64,000 bases of DNA from Deltaproteobacteria bacterium (lineage in GTDB: Bacteria; Myxococcota_A; UBA9160; UBA6930). The stretch spans positions 271,815 through 335,814 of the forward strand of contig VGRF01000002.1 in assembly GCA_016875395.1 (NCBI GenBank), in the 5' to 3' direction. The notes under the pieces are model-generated. The model searched no databases and was not told where the DNA came from. It saw only the letters and a program-made list of their open reading frames with translations. The translations under genes and the position numbers were made by a program. Shown here piece by piece: positions 1 to 9,089 of this stretch (position 1 is the first letter of the stretch; each line of letters opens with the position of its first letter).

Positions 1-2136
1 CAGCGCATCGGCCACCACGCGATACGCCTCGAGGAACGGGCGCAAGATGCGGTGCGCGTGAAAGGGGCGAAGGCGCGGCAGCACGCCCGTGATCGCGTCG
101 GCACCCTCTTCGAGCGCGCGCTCCCACTGCAGGGCGTGCATGCCGAGCTCGGCGCGCAGCTCGGCGACGAAGTGCTCGCGGTCGGGGAAAAAGAACTCGA
201 ACTTGAGCAGGTCGCGCAGCGCGAGCGCGGCGTTCCAGAACTCGGCGCGGCGATCCCCGACGCCGGGCTCCGCCGCCCGCAACAACGCCAGCTCCGCGAT
301 CGCGCCCGTCACGAAGTAGTGGATCACCGTGTTGCGGTAGTAGGCCGCCGCGAGGTGCTGCTCGGGCGCGATGCCGTAGACGACCTCGGGGCCTTCGTCG
401 TAGCGATGCAGCAGCCCGTTCTGCACGAGGTGCTCGAGCACGGGCAAGAGCCCCGCCGCGTCGAGCGCGATCTCCTCGCTCACCGGGAGCGCGCGCGCGT
501 GCACGTAGTCGACCAGGTTGCGCAGCGACTCGCGCAGCTCCTCGGCGGTCAGCGCGCGGTCGCCTCGCCCCAACAAGCTGAGGCACACCAGCGAGATCGG
601 CGTGATCGGCGTCGCGCGGTTGATGCGCACGCACACCTCGAACGCGAGCTTCTGCAGCGCGAGGCTCTGCTCGTTCGGATCGGGCGCCGCGTTCGGGTTC
701 GGCGCGCCGAGCGTCTTCGCGAGCGAGACGTCTTCGCCGAAGCGCACGTGGATGCGGCCGTAGCGCTTGTTCAGCCGGCGCACGATGCGCACGAACCACG
801 CGAAGCTCTCGCGCTCCTTCGCCGCGCCGCGCTGCTCGGCGGCGTAGTCGCTCACGTCCGAGATCTGGTCGTAACAAATCGAGACCGGCACGAGGTGCAC
901 GTCCTCGCAGCGCCCCCGCCGATACGCGTCGACGACGTACGCGAGCATTCCGAAGCGGGGCGGCAAGAGCTTCCCGCTTCGCGAGCGCCCGCCCTCGATG
1001 TACCACTCGAGCGGGAAGCGCTTCTCGACGAGGTAGTCGACGTAGTGGCGCAGCACCGCCTTGTAGACCTCGTCGTCCTTGAACGTGCGGCGAATGAAGA
1101 ACACGCCGGCGCGGCGCACGAGCGGGCCGAGCGGAAAGAAGTTCATGTTGATGCCGCCGGCGGTGTGGTTTTGCGGCATGCCGTTCTCGTGCAGCAGCAC
1201 CTGCAGTGAGCCGTGATCGAGGTTCGACTTGTGCGTCGGCAGGAACACCACGCTGTGGTGCTGCGAGAGCGCGCGAATGCGGTCGAGCTCGCGTGGGTCG
1301 TACTGGAGCACGCCGCCGTAGCCGCGCGTGATCATCCAGCGCCAGAGCTGCACCACGAGGTCGATCACGGTGGGCTGATGCGCGGCGGCGATCTCGCGCA
1401 GGTCGGCCTCGGCTTCCTTCAGCACGTCGTCCGCGCTGCGTCCGAGGCGCGACGCGAGCAGCGCGATCTCGCCGCGGAACGCCGGGCGCGCGAGGATCTC
1501 TTCGCGCACGAAGCGCGGGATCTTGTAGCGCGCGCCGCGCAGGCGGCGCTCGGCGCGCTCGAGCGCGAGATGCGCTTGGCGCACCACGAATTCCGCGAAG
1601 CCGAGCGTCGCGCCGGCCTCCGCGGTGGTGTTGCGCCGCCAGCGCTCGCGAAGCTCGTTCGCGCGCGCGGGCTCGCCCGCTACGATGCGTACGCGCTGCT
1701 TCGCGAAGCGCAGGACCAAGCGCTCGCGCAGCGCATCCGGGTCGCGCGGGTCGCCGAACCAGAGCAGGTCCGACCAGCGCGCCGCGCGCACGCCCTTGCG
1801 CGTGGGCGCGAGCCAAACGACGCGCAGCGGCGCGAACAGCGCGTCGTCGCCCGCGGCGAGCGCGGCTTCGAGGTCGAGCCCGAGCTCGCCGCGCGCGCGC
1901 CGCGAAGCCGGAATCGCGAGCGCATCGGCCTGCGCGCGCTCGGGCTTCGCGCGCGCGATCCAGTCGCGCAGCAGCCGCTCCTCGCGCGCACTCGCGGCGT
2001 CGAGCAGAAACACCACGCGCCCGAACGCCGCGGGCCAGCTCGGCTCGTGGGGCGCGTTCTCCGCGAGCGCGGAGGCATCCGCCTGCGGCGCATCCGCGCT
2101 CTTCAGCGGAAGCGAGCCTTGCCGCGGATCGCTCAT
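1..2136 (-). CDS. plsB: Glycerol-3-phosphate 1-O-acyltransferase PlsB (3' end beyond window)
   Basis: Membrane enzyme that acylates sn-glycerol-3-phosphate at position 1, the first step of phospholipid synthesis. The frame is open from an ATG at 2136 to base 1 (712 codons; the family is about 800 aa, so the C-terminus is missing). The acyltransferase blocks are clear: THKSNLDH (HX4D, about residues 299-306), then an FFPLGPLVRRAG segment, YIEGGRSRSGK (about 372-382) and PVSICYD (about 416). This order is diagnostic of PlsB rather than PlsC. The start ATG overlaps the stop of the upstream M20 hydrolase gene (ATGA), so the two are probably co-transcribed and translationally coupled. The N-terminal 200 residues are the less conserved PlsB leader region. 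Confidence 0.93.
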   Translation of the reverse strand, partial: MSDPRQGSLPLKSADAPQADASALAENAPHEPSWPAAFGRVVFLLDAASAREERLLRDWIARAKPERAQADALAIPASRRARGELGLDLEAALAAGDDALFAPLRVVWLAPTRKGVRAARWSDLLWFGDPRDPDALRERLVLRFAKQRVRIVAGEPARANELRERWRRNTTAEAGATLGFAEFVVRQAHLALERAERRLRGARYKIPRFVREEILARPAFRGEIALLASRLGRSADDVLKEAEADLREIAAAHQPTVIDLVVQLWRWMITRGYGGVLQYDPRELDRIRALSQHHSVVFLPTHKSNLDHGSLQVLLHENGMPQNHTAGGINMNFFPLGPLVRRAGVFFIRRTFKDDEVYKAVLRHYVDYLVEKRFPLEWYIEGGRSRSGKLLPPRFGMLAYVVDAYRRGRCEDVHLVPVSICYDQISDVSDYAAEQRGAAKERESFAWFVRIVRRLNKRYGRIHVRFGEDVSLAKTLGAPNPNAAPDPNEQSLALQKLAFEVCVRINRATPITPISLVCLSLLGRGDRALTAEELRESLRNLVDYVHARALPVSEEIALDAAGLLPVLEHLVQNGLLHRYDEGPEVVYGIAPEQHLAAAYYRNTVIHYFVTGAIAELALLRAAEPGVGDRRAEFWNAALALRDLLKFEFFFPDREHFVAELRAELGMHALQWERALEEGADAITGVLPRLRPFHAHRILRPFLEAYRVVADAL

Positions 2137-3419
2137 TCGGGCGCCTGCGCGTTGAACGCGACCGCGAGCTCCGCGAGCGCGCGCACGCCCGTTGCGAGCG
2201 CGCTTTCGTCCACGAGGAAGCGAGGTGAGTGATTCGGCGCCGCCTGTTCGGGCGCGAGCTTGGGATCGCGCGTGCCGAGGAACAGGAACACGCCGCCGAC
2301 TTCGTTCGCGAAGAACGAGAAGTCCTCCGCGCCGGTCACGGGCTTTCCAGCGTGAATCTTCGCGGCGCCGAGCGCGCCCTCGAGCACGCCGCGCGCCCAC
2401 GCGCTGCGCGCCTCGTGGTTGAACGTGACGGGGTAGCCGCGTTCGATCTCCACTTCGGCGGTGGCGCCGCTCGCCTCGGCGGTCTTCGTCGCCACCCGCG
2501 CGATCTTCGCGTGCAGCGCATCGCGCGCGGCTTCGTCGAAGCTGCGAATCGTGCCGATCATCTCCGTGGTCTCGGGGATGATGTTGTTACGGACGCCGCC
2601 GTGGATCGCGCCCACGGTGACGACGCTCGGCGTCATCACGTCGATTTCGCGCGCGGGCAGCGCCTCGATCGCGAGCACGATGCGCGCGGCGATCGGGATC
2701 GGATCGATGCCCGCGGCCGGCATCGCGCCGTGCGTCTGCCGCCCCTTCACCACGATGCGGAAGCGGTCCGACGCCGCCATCGCCGGGCCGGGCACGAGGT
2801 TGATCTCGCCCGCCACGTTCCACGGGCCGACGTGGAGGCCGAACACGGCCTCGGGCTCCGGGTTCGCGAGCGCGCCGTCCGCGAGCATCGCCTGCGCGCC
2901 GCCGGGCTGGCCGGGCGCGCCGCCTTCCTCCGCGGGCTGGAACAGGAACACGACCGTTCCCGCGAGCTCGCTCTGCATGCCCGCGAGCACCTCGGCCACA
3001 CCCAACAAGATCGCGGTGTGCGCGTCGTGGCCGCACGCGTGCATCACGCCCACTTCCTGGCCGTTGTAGGTGGCGCGCACCTTCGACGCGAAGGGCAGTC
3101 CCGTCTCCTCCGTTACGGGCAGCGCGTCCATGTCCGCCCGCAGCGCAACGGTGCGCCCCGGCATTGCGCCGCGCAGGACGCCCACCACGCCGGTCTGGCC
3201 CACGCCCTCGCGCACTTCGAGGCCGAGCTTCCTCAGCCGCTTCGCGACGATGCCCGCCGTGCGCTTCTCCTGGAAGCCGAGCTCCGGGTTCGCGTGAAAG
3301 TCGCGGCGCAGCTCGATCACGCGCGCCTCGACCGCGGCGACGCGCCCGGCGAGGTCCTGGGCGACCGCGGGGGAAGTCATTAGGGCGAGCGCGGAGCAGA
3401 ACGCGAGCGTGCGAAACAT
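2133..3419 (-). CDS. Exported M20 family metallo-amidohydrolase
   Basis: 428 aa. It starts with a signal peptide (MFRTLAFCSALALMTSPAVAQ) and continues as an M20D/HipO-type amidohydrolase. Visible metal-site motifs are RADMDALP (about residue 94), HACGHDAH (about 127-134), PAEEGG (about 170) and a C-terminal TGAEDFSFF plus PNHSP. The family removes acyl or aminoacyl groups from amino acids and small peptides; the substrate cannot be read from sequence. An open frame extends upstream to 4043, but the ATG at 3419 is chosen because it directly precedes the signal peptide and the extension overlaps the divergent gene at 3565. Its stop overlaps the plsB start by 4 nt. Confidence 0.9.
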   Translation of the reverse strand: MFRTLAFCSALALMTSPAVAQDLAGRVAAVEARVIELRRDFHANPELGFQEKRTAGIVAKRLRKLGLEVREGVGQTGVVGVLRGAMPGRTVALRADMDALPVTEETGLPFASKVRATYNGQEVGVMHACGHDAHTAILLGVAEVLAGMQSELAGTVVFLFQPAEEGGAPGQPGGAQAMLADGALANPEPEAVFGLHVGPWNVAGEINLVPGPAMAASDRFRIVVKGRQTHGAMPAAGIDPIPIAARIVLAIEALPAREIDVMTPSVVTVGAIHGGVRNNIIPETTEMIGTIRSFDEAARDALHAKIARVATKTAEASGATAEVEIERGYPVTFNHEARSAWARGVLEGALGAAKIHAGKPVTGAEDFSFFANEVGGVFLFLGTRDPKLAPEQAAPNHSPRFLVDESALATGVRALAELAVAFNAQAPE

Positions 3420-3564
3420 CGAGACCTCGTGCGGGGGTTCGATTCTATCGCCGCGCAGCCAGCAGTTTTCGCGCAAGTGCGCGGGCGGGCGCGGCATTCT
3501 TGTCGCGTGGCGCGCATCCGGCGCGTCGTAGACTCGTGACTCTGCCTGGAGGACTGCGCGCGCG

Positions 3565-4965
3565 ATGCCCTCGAACCCGCGCCTTTCGCCCGAGAATCTC
3601 CTCGTGCTCGCGGCCGGGCTCGCGTGGTTCGCGCTGGGGCGGGGCGGCTGGCTCGGCTTCGCGCTCGCGATCGTGCCCGGAGCGCTGCTCGTCGCGAGCG
3701 GCGTCGCCACGCTGTTGGGGCACGGCGAGGGCCGACTGCGCGACATGGCGGCGCTCGGCGGCGGAGCGGGCGCGCTGATCGCGGTGTTCTTCTCGCCACT
3801 GTGGGGCGTCGCGGGCGCGCTGACGTTGCTCGCGCTCTCGGGCGGGGCGTTCGTGGCGGCGGGTGCGCTCACCGCACGCGACGCCGAGCGCGTCGAGGGC
3901 ACGCCGCACTTCGAGCGAACGGCGAGGCTCCACACCGAGATCGCGACCGACCAGGCGATCCGCGGCGCGATGCTCTCGCTGGTCCCGTTCGCGCCCGCGA
4001 GCGAACGAACGCGCCTCGCCCGCGAGTTCGACGAAGCGAGCAAGCTGTGGAGCGAGCGCGGCTGGGACTCAGCGCCCGCGACCTATCACGTGGCGCCGCC
4101 GCCCGCGGAGCGCGTCGCGAGTCGGGCGCGGCGCACGCTCGGGGCGGCGTTCGAGGAGCTTCGCTTCGAGAGCGGCTACGCGCCGCACGCGGACGAGCCC
4201 GGGCGCGAGCGCTACCTTGGCTACGAGCCGAATCGGCTCGCCTTTGCCTGGTTGTTACGGGCGAGCGACTCCAGCCGGCCGTGGCTGATCTGCCTTCACG
4301 GCTACCAGATGGGCACGCCCGCGATCGACCTGCAGGTGTTCCGCGCCCAGCAGTGGCGCGAGCGCGGCTTCAACGTCGTGCTGCCCGTGCTGCCGTTTCA
4401 CGGCCCGCGCCGGCTCGGCGCGATCTCCGGCATCGGCATGTTCGGCGCGGACTTCCTCGACAGCGCGCACGCGCTCGCGCAAGCGATGTGGGACGTGCGC
4501 CGCTTGATCGGCTGGATTCGCGCGCAGGGCGGCAGCGAGATCACTTGTTACGGCCTCTCGCTCGGCGGCTACTCCGCGGCGCTGCTGGCAAGCCTCGCGC
4601 CCGAGCTGCACGCCGTCGTCGCCGGCATTCCCGCCGCCGACTTCGTGCGCCTCGTCTTCACGCACGCTCCCGCGGCCGAGCGCGAGCGCATCCTGCGCGC
4701 GGGCGTCACGCGCGAGCTCGCCACGAAGGTGATGCGCCCCGTCTCGCCGCTCGCGCTCGCGCCGCTCGTCCCGCACGAGCGCCGCTTCGTGTTCGGCGCG
4801 CCCGACGATCAATTCGTGCCGGCCGACCAAGTGCGCGACCTGCTCTCACACTGGGAGAAGCCGCGTCACGTGTGGTTCCCCGGCGCCCACGTCACGTTCC
4901 GCGTGCACGCACAGGTGCAGGCGCTCGTGGCGGAGGCATTGGTTTCCGGAGGACCGAGAGCATGA
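3565..4965 (+). CDS. Membrane-anchored alpha/beta hydrolase, ABHD18-like
   Basis: 466 aa. The first ~110 residues hold about three hydrophobic segments. The rest is an alpha/beta-hydrolase fold: oxyanion segment ICLHGYQMG, nucleophile elbow GLSLGGYSA (Ser in GxSxGG), acid segment FGAPDDQFVPADQ and a terminal PGAHVTF with the probable catalytic His. The combination resembles ABHD18-type hydrolases (family assignment from memory, substrate unknown). A good ribosome binding site (TGGAGGA) precedes the ATG. The stop codon overlaps the ATG of the next gene (ATGA), so the two form an operon. Confidence 0.82.
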   Translation: MPSNPRLSPENLLVLAAGLAWFALGRGGWLGFALAIVPGALLVASGVATLLGHGEGRLRDMAALGGGAGALIAVFFSPLWGVAGALTLLALSGGAFVAAGALTARDAERVEGTPHFERTARLHTEIATDQAIRGAMLSLVPFAPASERTRLAREFDEASKLWSERGWDSAPATYHVAPPPAERVASRARRTLGAAFEELRFESGYAPHADEPGRERYLGYEPNRLAFAWLLRASDSSRPWLICLHGYQMGTPAIDLQVFRAQQWRERGFNVVLPVLPFHGPRRLGAISGIGMFGADFLDSAHALAQAMWDVRRLIGWIRAQGGSEITCYGLSLGGYSAALLASLAPELHAVVAGIPAADFVRLVFTHAPAAERERILRAGVTRELATKVMRPVSPLALAPLVPHERRFVFGAPDDQFVPADQVRDLLSHWEKPRHVWFPGAHVTFRVHAQVQALVAEALVSGGPRA

Positions 4966-5444
4966 CTCCTCGAATTGCCGGCGTATTCCTCGCGGCGCTG
5001 CTTGCGACGAGTGCCTTTGCACAGGCGCCCGCCGCCACGGCGCGCTCCGTCTCCTGGCTCGCGGGCTGCTGGGCTCATCGGGGAGGGGAGGCCGGCTCGG
5101 GCGAGACCTGGATGCCGCCCGCAGGCGGCGCGCTGCTCAGCGTCGCCCGGCGCATCGAGAGCGGGAAGCTCGCCTCGTGGGAGTTCCAGCGCATCGTCGA
5201 GCGAGGCGGCAGCCTCGTGTTCATCGCGCTGCCGTCGGGTCAGAGCGAGGGGCGCTTTCCGCTGAAGTCCCTAACAGCTCACGAAGTCGTGTTCGAGCGC
5301 CCCGAGGACGACTTCCCGAAGCGCGTGATCTATCGCCTCGCGCAGAACGGCAACATCGCCGCGCGCATCGAGAGCTCGGATGGGAAGGAAGCGATCGATT
5401 TTCCGATGAAGCGGACGCACTGCGAGAAGGCGCGGAAGCGCTGA
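4962..5444 (+). CDS. Exported DUF6265 family protein
   Basis: 160 aa with a signal peptide (cleavage near AFAQ). The mature part carries the DUF6265 pattern: WLAGCW near the N-terminus, GETWMPPAGG, then the antiparallel-strand motif RPEDDFPKRVIYR. Members are small secreted beta-barrel or lipocalin-like proteins of unknown function. It is translationally coupled to the upstream ABHD18-like hydrolase by an ATGA overlap. Confidence 0.8.
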   Translation: MTPRIAGVFLAALLATSAFAQAPAATARSVSWLAGCWAHRGGEAGSGETWMPPAGGALLSVARRIESGKLASWEFQRIVERGGSLVFIALPSGQSEGRFPLKSLTAHEVVFERPEDDFPKRVIYRLAQNGNIAARIESSDGKEAIDFPMKRTHCEKARKR

Positions 5445-5456
5445 CCGCGCGCGGTT

Positions 5457-5717
5457 CTACCGAAGCACGAGCTCGACGGGATCGCAGTCGAGGCCCGCCG
5501 CGACCAGCACGAGGGTCGCGTAGTCGACCGCCTCGTTCTCTTCCTCGACGTGCTGCAGCAGGTTCAAGTTGAATGGCAGGCGCATGCCCGTCGCGCGCTC
5601 TTGGGCGTCGCCGATCGCTCGCACGAGGTCGCGCTGCGACCAGCCGCGTTCGCGCCGTCGTCGGCGAATGCCGACGCCGTCGGGCACGACGCGCGCGTGA
5701 TCCGCGAAGCGCGTCAC
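5457..5717 (-). CDS. Small XRE-type helix-turn-helix protein
   Basis: 86 aa from a GTG that overlaps the stop of the upstream VOC gene (GTGA). Residues from about 17 on read as a Cro/C1-type HTH (GIRRRRRERGWSQRDL, then a recognition-helix segment with NLNLLQHVEEEN). A much longer open frame exists upstream but it lies antisense to the VOC gene, so the GTG at 5717 is preferred. It may regulate the VOC gene or neighbours; no operator was identified. Confidence 0.62.
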   Translation of the reverse strand: MTRFADHARVVPDGVGIRRRRRERGWSQRDLVRAIGDAQERATGMRLPFNLNLLQHVEEENEAVDYATLVLVAAGLDCDPVELVLR

Positions 5718-6619
5718 GCGCCGGCTCGCACGCGCGGGCGCTCGATCCACTCGAGGCACGCGCCGTCGGGGTCGGGGAAGAAGCCGGCGTGAAGGCCCTC
5801 GATCGGGATGTCGGGACCCATGTCGAGCCAGACCGAGCCCGAGTGCGCGAGCCCCAACGAATCGAGCTGCGCGCATGCGCGCGCAGCGTCGTCGACGAGC
5901 AACGCCATGCGATAGAGGCCGAGCGCGTTCGCGCTGCGCGCGGCGCCGCGCGCGGGCAGCGGCTGCTGCCACTCCACGATGCGAATCGCGAACGTCGGCG
6001 TCGCGGCGAACGTCGCCTCGCGCCAGCGGACTTCGCCCGCGAGGCCGAACGCGACGCCCTCCGCGCGGCAGGTCGCGGGCGCGCTCGCGCGCAGGCCGAG
6101 CAGGCGCTCGTACCACGGCACGGCGCGCGCGAGGCTGGCGACGTTGATCGCGACGCCCGCGAAGCGCGGCGTCGCCGCGCCGGTCGCGTCGTCGGCGATC
6201 TCGAGCAGCGCGCCGTCGGGGTCGCGCGCGACGAAGCCGAAGCGCGCGCCGCCGAGGAGCGCGGGCGCCGCGAGCGCGTGCGCGTCGCCGAGCCGCGCGT
6301 GCAGCGCGCTCGCGCTGCGCGCGCCCAACACGAGGCGCGAGAGGCCGAGCTCGTTCGCGAGCGCGGGCCGGCCCACGGGCGGCGGCTGCTTCCACTCGAG
6401 CAGGTCGATGCCTTGCGCCGCCTGGCCGCGGTCGTCGTGGATGATCCATGCATCCCACTGCACGCGGCCCGCGAGCCCGAAGCCCGCGCCGTCCTGCGGC
6501 ACCGGGTTCGTGTGCGAGAGCGGCATGAGGCCGAGCGCGTCGCGATAGAAAGCGAGCGAGCGCGCGAGGGCGGAGCAGTTCACGTTCACGTGCACGACGG
6601 AGACGAAGTCGAGCGCCAT
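5714..6619 (-). CDS. Two-domain VOC (glyoxalase/dioxygenase-like) protein
   Basis: 301 aa with two tandem vicinal-oxygen-chelate modules (about 1-140 and 150-295). Each has the betaalphabetabetabeta pattern, an N-terminal VVHVNVN or GVAINVA strand and a DPDGALLEI or DPDGACLEW block carrying the terminal Glu metal ligand. The family includes glyoxalase I, extradiol dioxygenases and resistance proteins; the substrate is unknown. The first gene of a two-gene unit with the HTH protein. Divergent from the CYTH gene. Confidence 0.8.
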   Translation of the reverse strand: MALDFVSVVHVNVNCSALARSLAFYRDALGLMPLSHTNPVPQDGAGFGLAGRVQWDAWIIHDDRGQAAQGIDLLEWKQPPPVGRPALANELGLSRLVLGARSASALHARLGDAHALAAPALLGGARFGFVARDPDGALLEIADDATGAATPRFAGVAINVASLARAVPWYERLLGLRASAPATCRAEGVAFGLAGEVRWREATFAATPTFAIRIVEWQQPLPARGAARSANALGLYRMALLVDDAARACAQLDSLGLAHSGSVWLDMGPDIPIEGLHAGFFPDPDGACLEWIERPRVRAGA

Positions 6620-6675
6620 CTCGCGTGGCTAGCACACGCGCTGCGCAGCTCTGCGAAGCGCGCGAAGGTGCGCAC

Positions 6676-7197
6676 ATGCGAGCGAACCTCGAGCTGAAGG
6701 CGCACTGCGCGGACCTCGATGCCGCGCGCGAGCGCGCGCGCGAGGTGGCGACCGAGTGGCTCGGCGTCGACGAGCAAGTCGACACGTACTTCGCGACGCG
6801 CGCAGGCCGGCTCAAGCTGCGCGAGTCGAGCCGCTCCGGCGCGCAGCTGCTCCCGTACCTGCGCGCAGACGAGCCCGGCGCGAAGCGCAGCGATTATCAG
6901 GTGATCGCGGTCGAGGACGGACCCGGTCTCGTGCGCCAGCTCGCCGCGATGCTGGGCATCCACCGCGTGGTGCGGAAGCGCCGCGAGATCGCGCTCTACG
7001 AGAACGTGCGCATCCACCTCGACCGCGTCGAAGGCCTCGGCTCGTTCATCGAGCTCGAGGCGGTGTGGGATGGCGCGGAGAGCGGGCTCGCGGAGCAGCA
7101 GCGCAAGCTCGCCTTCCTGCGCGAGAAGCTCGGCGTGCGCGACGCAGACCTGATCGCGGGCAGCTACGAGACGTTGTTAGGGCGGCGCGAACCCTGA
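6676..7197 (+). CDS. CYTH-domain protein (class IV adenylate cyclase / thiamine-triphosphatase fold)
   Basis: 173 aa. The whole protein is a CYTH triphosphate-tunnel domain: N-terminal NLELKAH in place of the ExExK signature, an RLKLRES strand, a KRREIALYENVRIHLD block and GLGSFIELEAV. These last two blocks are typical of CyaB-like proteins. The family hydrolyses or cyclises nucleotide or organic triphosphates with Mg; activity cannot be chosen here. An in-frame upstream ATG at 6625 exists, but the ATG at 6676 sits directly before the conserved first strand. Confidence 0.8.
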   Translation: MRANLELKAHCADLDAARERAREVATEWLGVDEQVDTYFATRAGRLKLRESSRSGAQLLPYLRADEPGAKRSDYQVIAVEDGPGLVRQLAAMLGIHRVVRKRREIALYENVRIHLDRVEGLGSFIELEAVWDGAESGLAEQQRKLAFLREKLGVRDADLIAGSYETLLGRREP

Positions 7198-7611
7198 AGC
7201 TCGCCGAGCGAGCGCACACACGAGCGCGCCCCGCAGCACGGTCTGCACCCGAAACGCGGCGGGGCCGAGGGCCGGGGCGAACTGCGCAGTAGCCCGCAAC
7301 GGCCACGAACCTCCGGGCCACGCGGATGCCGCGCACCGCATCTGGCGCACCGCCCCGCATCGCCGCTGCGGCGTCGGGCGCGTGCGCCGCGCCGGACGCG
7401 TAGCTCCCTAACACCGCGGGGCCCAGCGCGAGCCGAGCCCAAAGCAAGCGCCGGCGTGCGGGTGCTTGCACAGGGCACAGAAGGCGAACGAAGCTGGGCG
7501 CCTCGCACGCCGAGTTGCGCAGCCCACGGACCCGCACTTCGAGGCGAGACCTCGAGAAGTCTCGCCACCACGCTGCGCTTCGAGGCGACTCTATTCCTGG
7601 AGGACTCCGCG
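7198..7611. other. 414-nt gap without a convincing gene
   Basis: No supported gene. A minus-strand open frame (start near 7537) has a short hydrophobic stretch around AVLGSYASGAA that might be a decayed small membrane protein, but its other half is antisense to the CYTH gene. The right end holds the leader of the ParA-like gene, with a TGGAGGA ribosome binding site just before 7612. Confidence 0.4.
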
Positions 7612-8556
7612 ATGGGTACGTTCGACGCGCTGCGGCAGGCGGAACGACGCCGCAACGAGCGGCGCGCGCTCGAAGCCACGGCCGCGCCGCGTCGTTTTCG
7701 CGTCGTGACGATCGCGAATCCGAAGGGCGGCGTCGGCAAGACCACGCTCACCGCGAACCTCGCCGTGTACCTGCGCGCGCTCCGCGAGGACCTGCCCGTG
7801 ATCGTGCTCGGCCTCGACGGCCAGGACGGGCTCGATCGCACACTCGCGCCGAGCCATGCAGCGCCAGCGCCTGACTTGCTGGACGCGCTGGCTTCGGGCG
7901 ACCTCTCGCGCGCCGCGTGCTTGGGCGAGTTCGGGATCGAGTTCGTGCCGAGCCCGCCTTCGCGCGAAGCGCTGAGCGAATCGCTTCGAGACGCGGGCGG
8001 TCTCGGCCGTCGGCTTGCCTCGCGCGACGCGGAAGGCGTGGTCCTGATCGACACCGGCAGCGAGCTGGGCGCCCCGGTGCGCGCCGCACTCGCGCAAAGC
8101 GATCTCGTGATCCTCCCCGTTCGCGATCTCGAGTCTCTCGCGCAGGCAGAGCGCCTACTCGCGCTCGGCGTCGACCGCGGACGATTTCGTTTCGCGCTCA
8201 GTGGCCTCGACCTGCGCGTCAAGTTCGCAGACGAGACGCGCCCCGACGTGCTCGCGCTGCTGCTCTACGAGCTGCGCGTGCGCGGGCTCGCGCACTTCGC
8301 GACACCGATCTCGCGCAGTCCTGCGGTCGAGGCGCTCGGGACGACGCCGGATGGGCGGCGCCGAACCGTGCTGCACGGCGCGCCGACATCGGTCGTGCAC
8401 CGCCAGCTGCATGCGCTCGCGCAAGAAGTGCTCGAGGCGCTGGATGCACTTCCCGCCGCGCCGACCGCGCCCGTCGCGGAGCCGGTCGCCGTGCTTCCGC
8501 AAGCTCGCGGTGTGCTGCAGTGGCTGCGATCACCGTCGCGTGTGACCGCGACGTAG
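7612..8556 (+). CDS. Orphan ParA/MinD-like ATPase
   Basis: 314 aa. A deviant Walker A, KGGVGKTT (residues 38-45, signature Lys present), follows a basic N-terminal stretch. Then come a switch I-like GLDGQDGLDR and a Walker B-like GVVLIDTGSE. This is the ParA/MinD/Soj class that positions DNA or cellular cargo by ATP-driven dimerisation. No parB or parS candidate lies beside it, so it may be a cargo-positioning ParA rather than a chromosome partition protein. The ATG at 7612 is chosen over an in-frame start at 7456 because of the TGGAGGA leader. The C-terminal 40 residues are Ala/Pro-rich. Confidence 0.78.
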   Translation: MGTFDALRQAERRRNERRALEATAAPRRFRVVTIANPKGGVGKTTLTANLAVYLRALREDLPVIVLGLDGQDGLDRTLAPSHAAPAPDLLDALASGDLSRAACLGEFGIEFVPSPPSREALSESLRDAGGLGRRLASRDAEGVVLIDTGSELGAPVRAALAQSDLVILPVRDLESLAQAERLLALGVDRGRFRFALSGLDLRVKFADETRPDVLALLLYELRVRGLAHFATPISRSPAVEALGTTPDGRRRTVLHGAPTSVVHRQLHALAQEVLEALDALPAAPTAPVAEPVAVLPQARGVLQWLRSPSRVTAT

Positions 8557-8593
8557 CGACATTCGAGCACGCTGCGCCCCACCCTCGCGAGAT

Positions 8594-8995
8594 TCAGCTT
8601 CCCGTCGCGACTTCGCGCTGCTCCTCGCGCCAGCGCTTCATCGAGCCGTCGAGCAGCCGCACGTTCGCGAAGCCCGCAGCGCGCAGAATCTCGGCGGCCT
8701 TGCTCGCGCGCCCGCCGACTTCGCAGTACGCGACGACGCCTCGCTCCTTGTACGCCGCGAGCTCCGCCGCGCGCGCTTCGAGCTCCTGCACCGGCACCAG
8801 CGTCGCGCCAGGCACGTGCCCCGCCGCGAACTCCTCGGGAGTCCGCACGTCGAGCAGCAGCGGCGCCTCCTCGCGCGCGAGCACTGCGGCGAGCTCCGCA
8901 GGCTGCACCGGTGCCGAGTCGTGCGACGACTCGGCACACGCTGCGAAAGCGATCAGCACGAACGCGAGCGAGCAGAAGCGTGCGGCGGTGGACAT
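8594..8995 (-). CDS. Rhodanese-domain lipoprotein
   Basis: 133 aa. A lipoprotein signal (hydrophobic stretch ending FAACAES, lipobox Cys about residue 20) is followed by one rhodanese domain with LLLDVRTPEEFAAGHVPGA and active-site YCEVGGRASKAA. The Cys in the active loop makes a persulfide-transfer or thiosulfate sulfurtransferase role possible. It is probably anchored to the periplasmic face of a membrane. Confidence 0.85.
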   Translation of the reverse strand: MSTAARFCSLAFVLIAFAACAESSHDSAPVQPAELAAVLAREEAPLLLDVRTPEEFAAGHVPGATLVPVQELEARAAELAAYKERGVVAYCEVGGRASKAAEILRAAGFANVRLLDGSMKRWREEQREVATGS

Positions 8996-9077
8996 GTGCG
9001 CACACTACCGCGCAGCGGCCCGACGAGTTGCGCAAGAACGACCCCAACTCCGAGTGATGCGACGCGTCTGCGCGGGA

Positions 9078-9083
9078 TACCGT
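9078..9083 (+). promoter_or_regulatory. Putative -10 element (TACCGT) of a leaderless transcript
   Basis: TACCGT lies 6 nt before the ATG at 9090 with no ribosome binding site between them. The layout is shared with five other genes in the window and suggests transcription starting at or near the ATG. No clear -35 box seen. Confidence 0.4.
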
Positions 9084-9089
9084 GCGCGC

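Noticed and set aside
52-2232. Plus-strand open frames of 339-385 codons
   Set aside because: Antisense shadows of plsB; low-complexity Arg/Ala-rich translation, while the minus frame carries all PlsB motifs.
3420-4043. N-terminal extension of the M20 hydrolase frame
   Set aside because: Precedes a clean signal peptide and is antisense to the alpha/beta hydrolase gene.
7046-7537. Minus-strand frame with a hydrophobic stretch
   Set aside because: Half antisense to the CYTH gene and no complete family pattern; at best a remnant.
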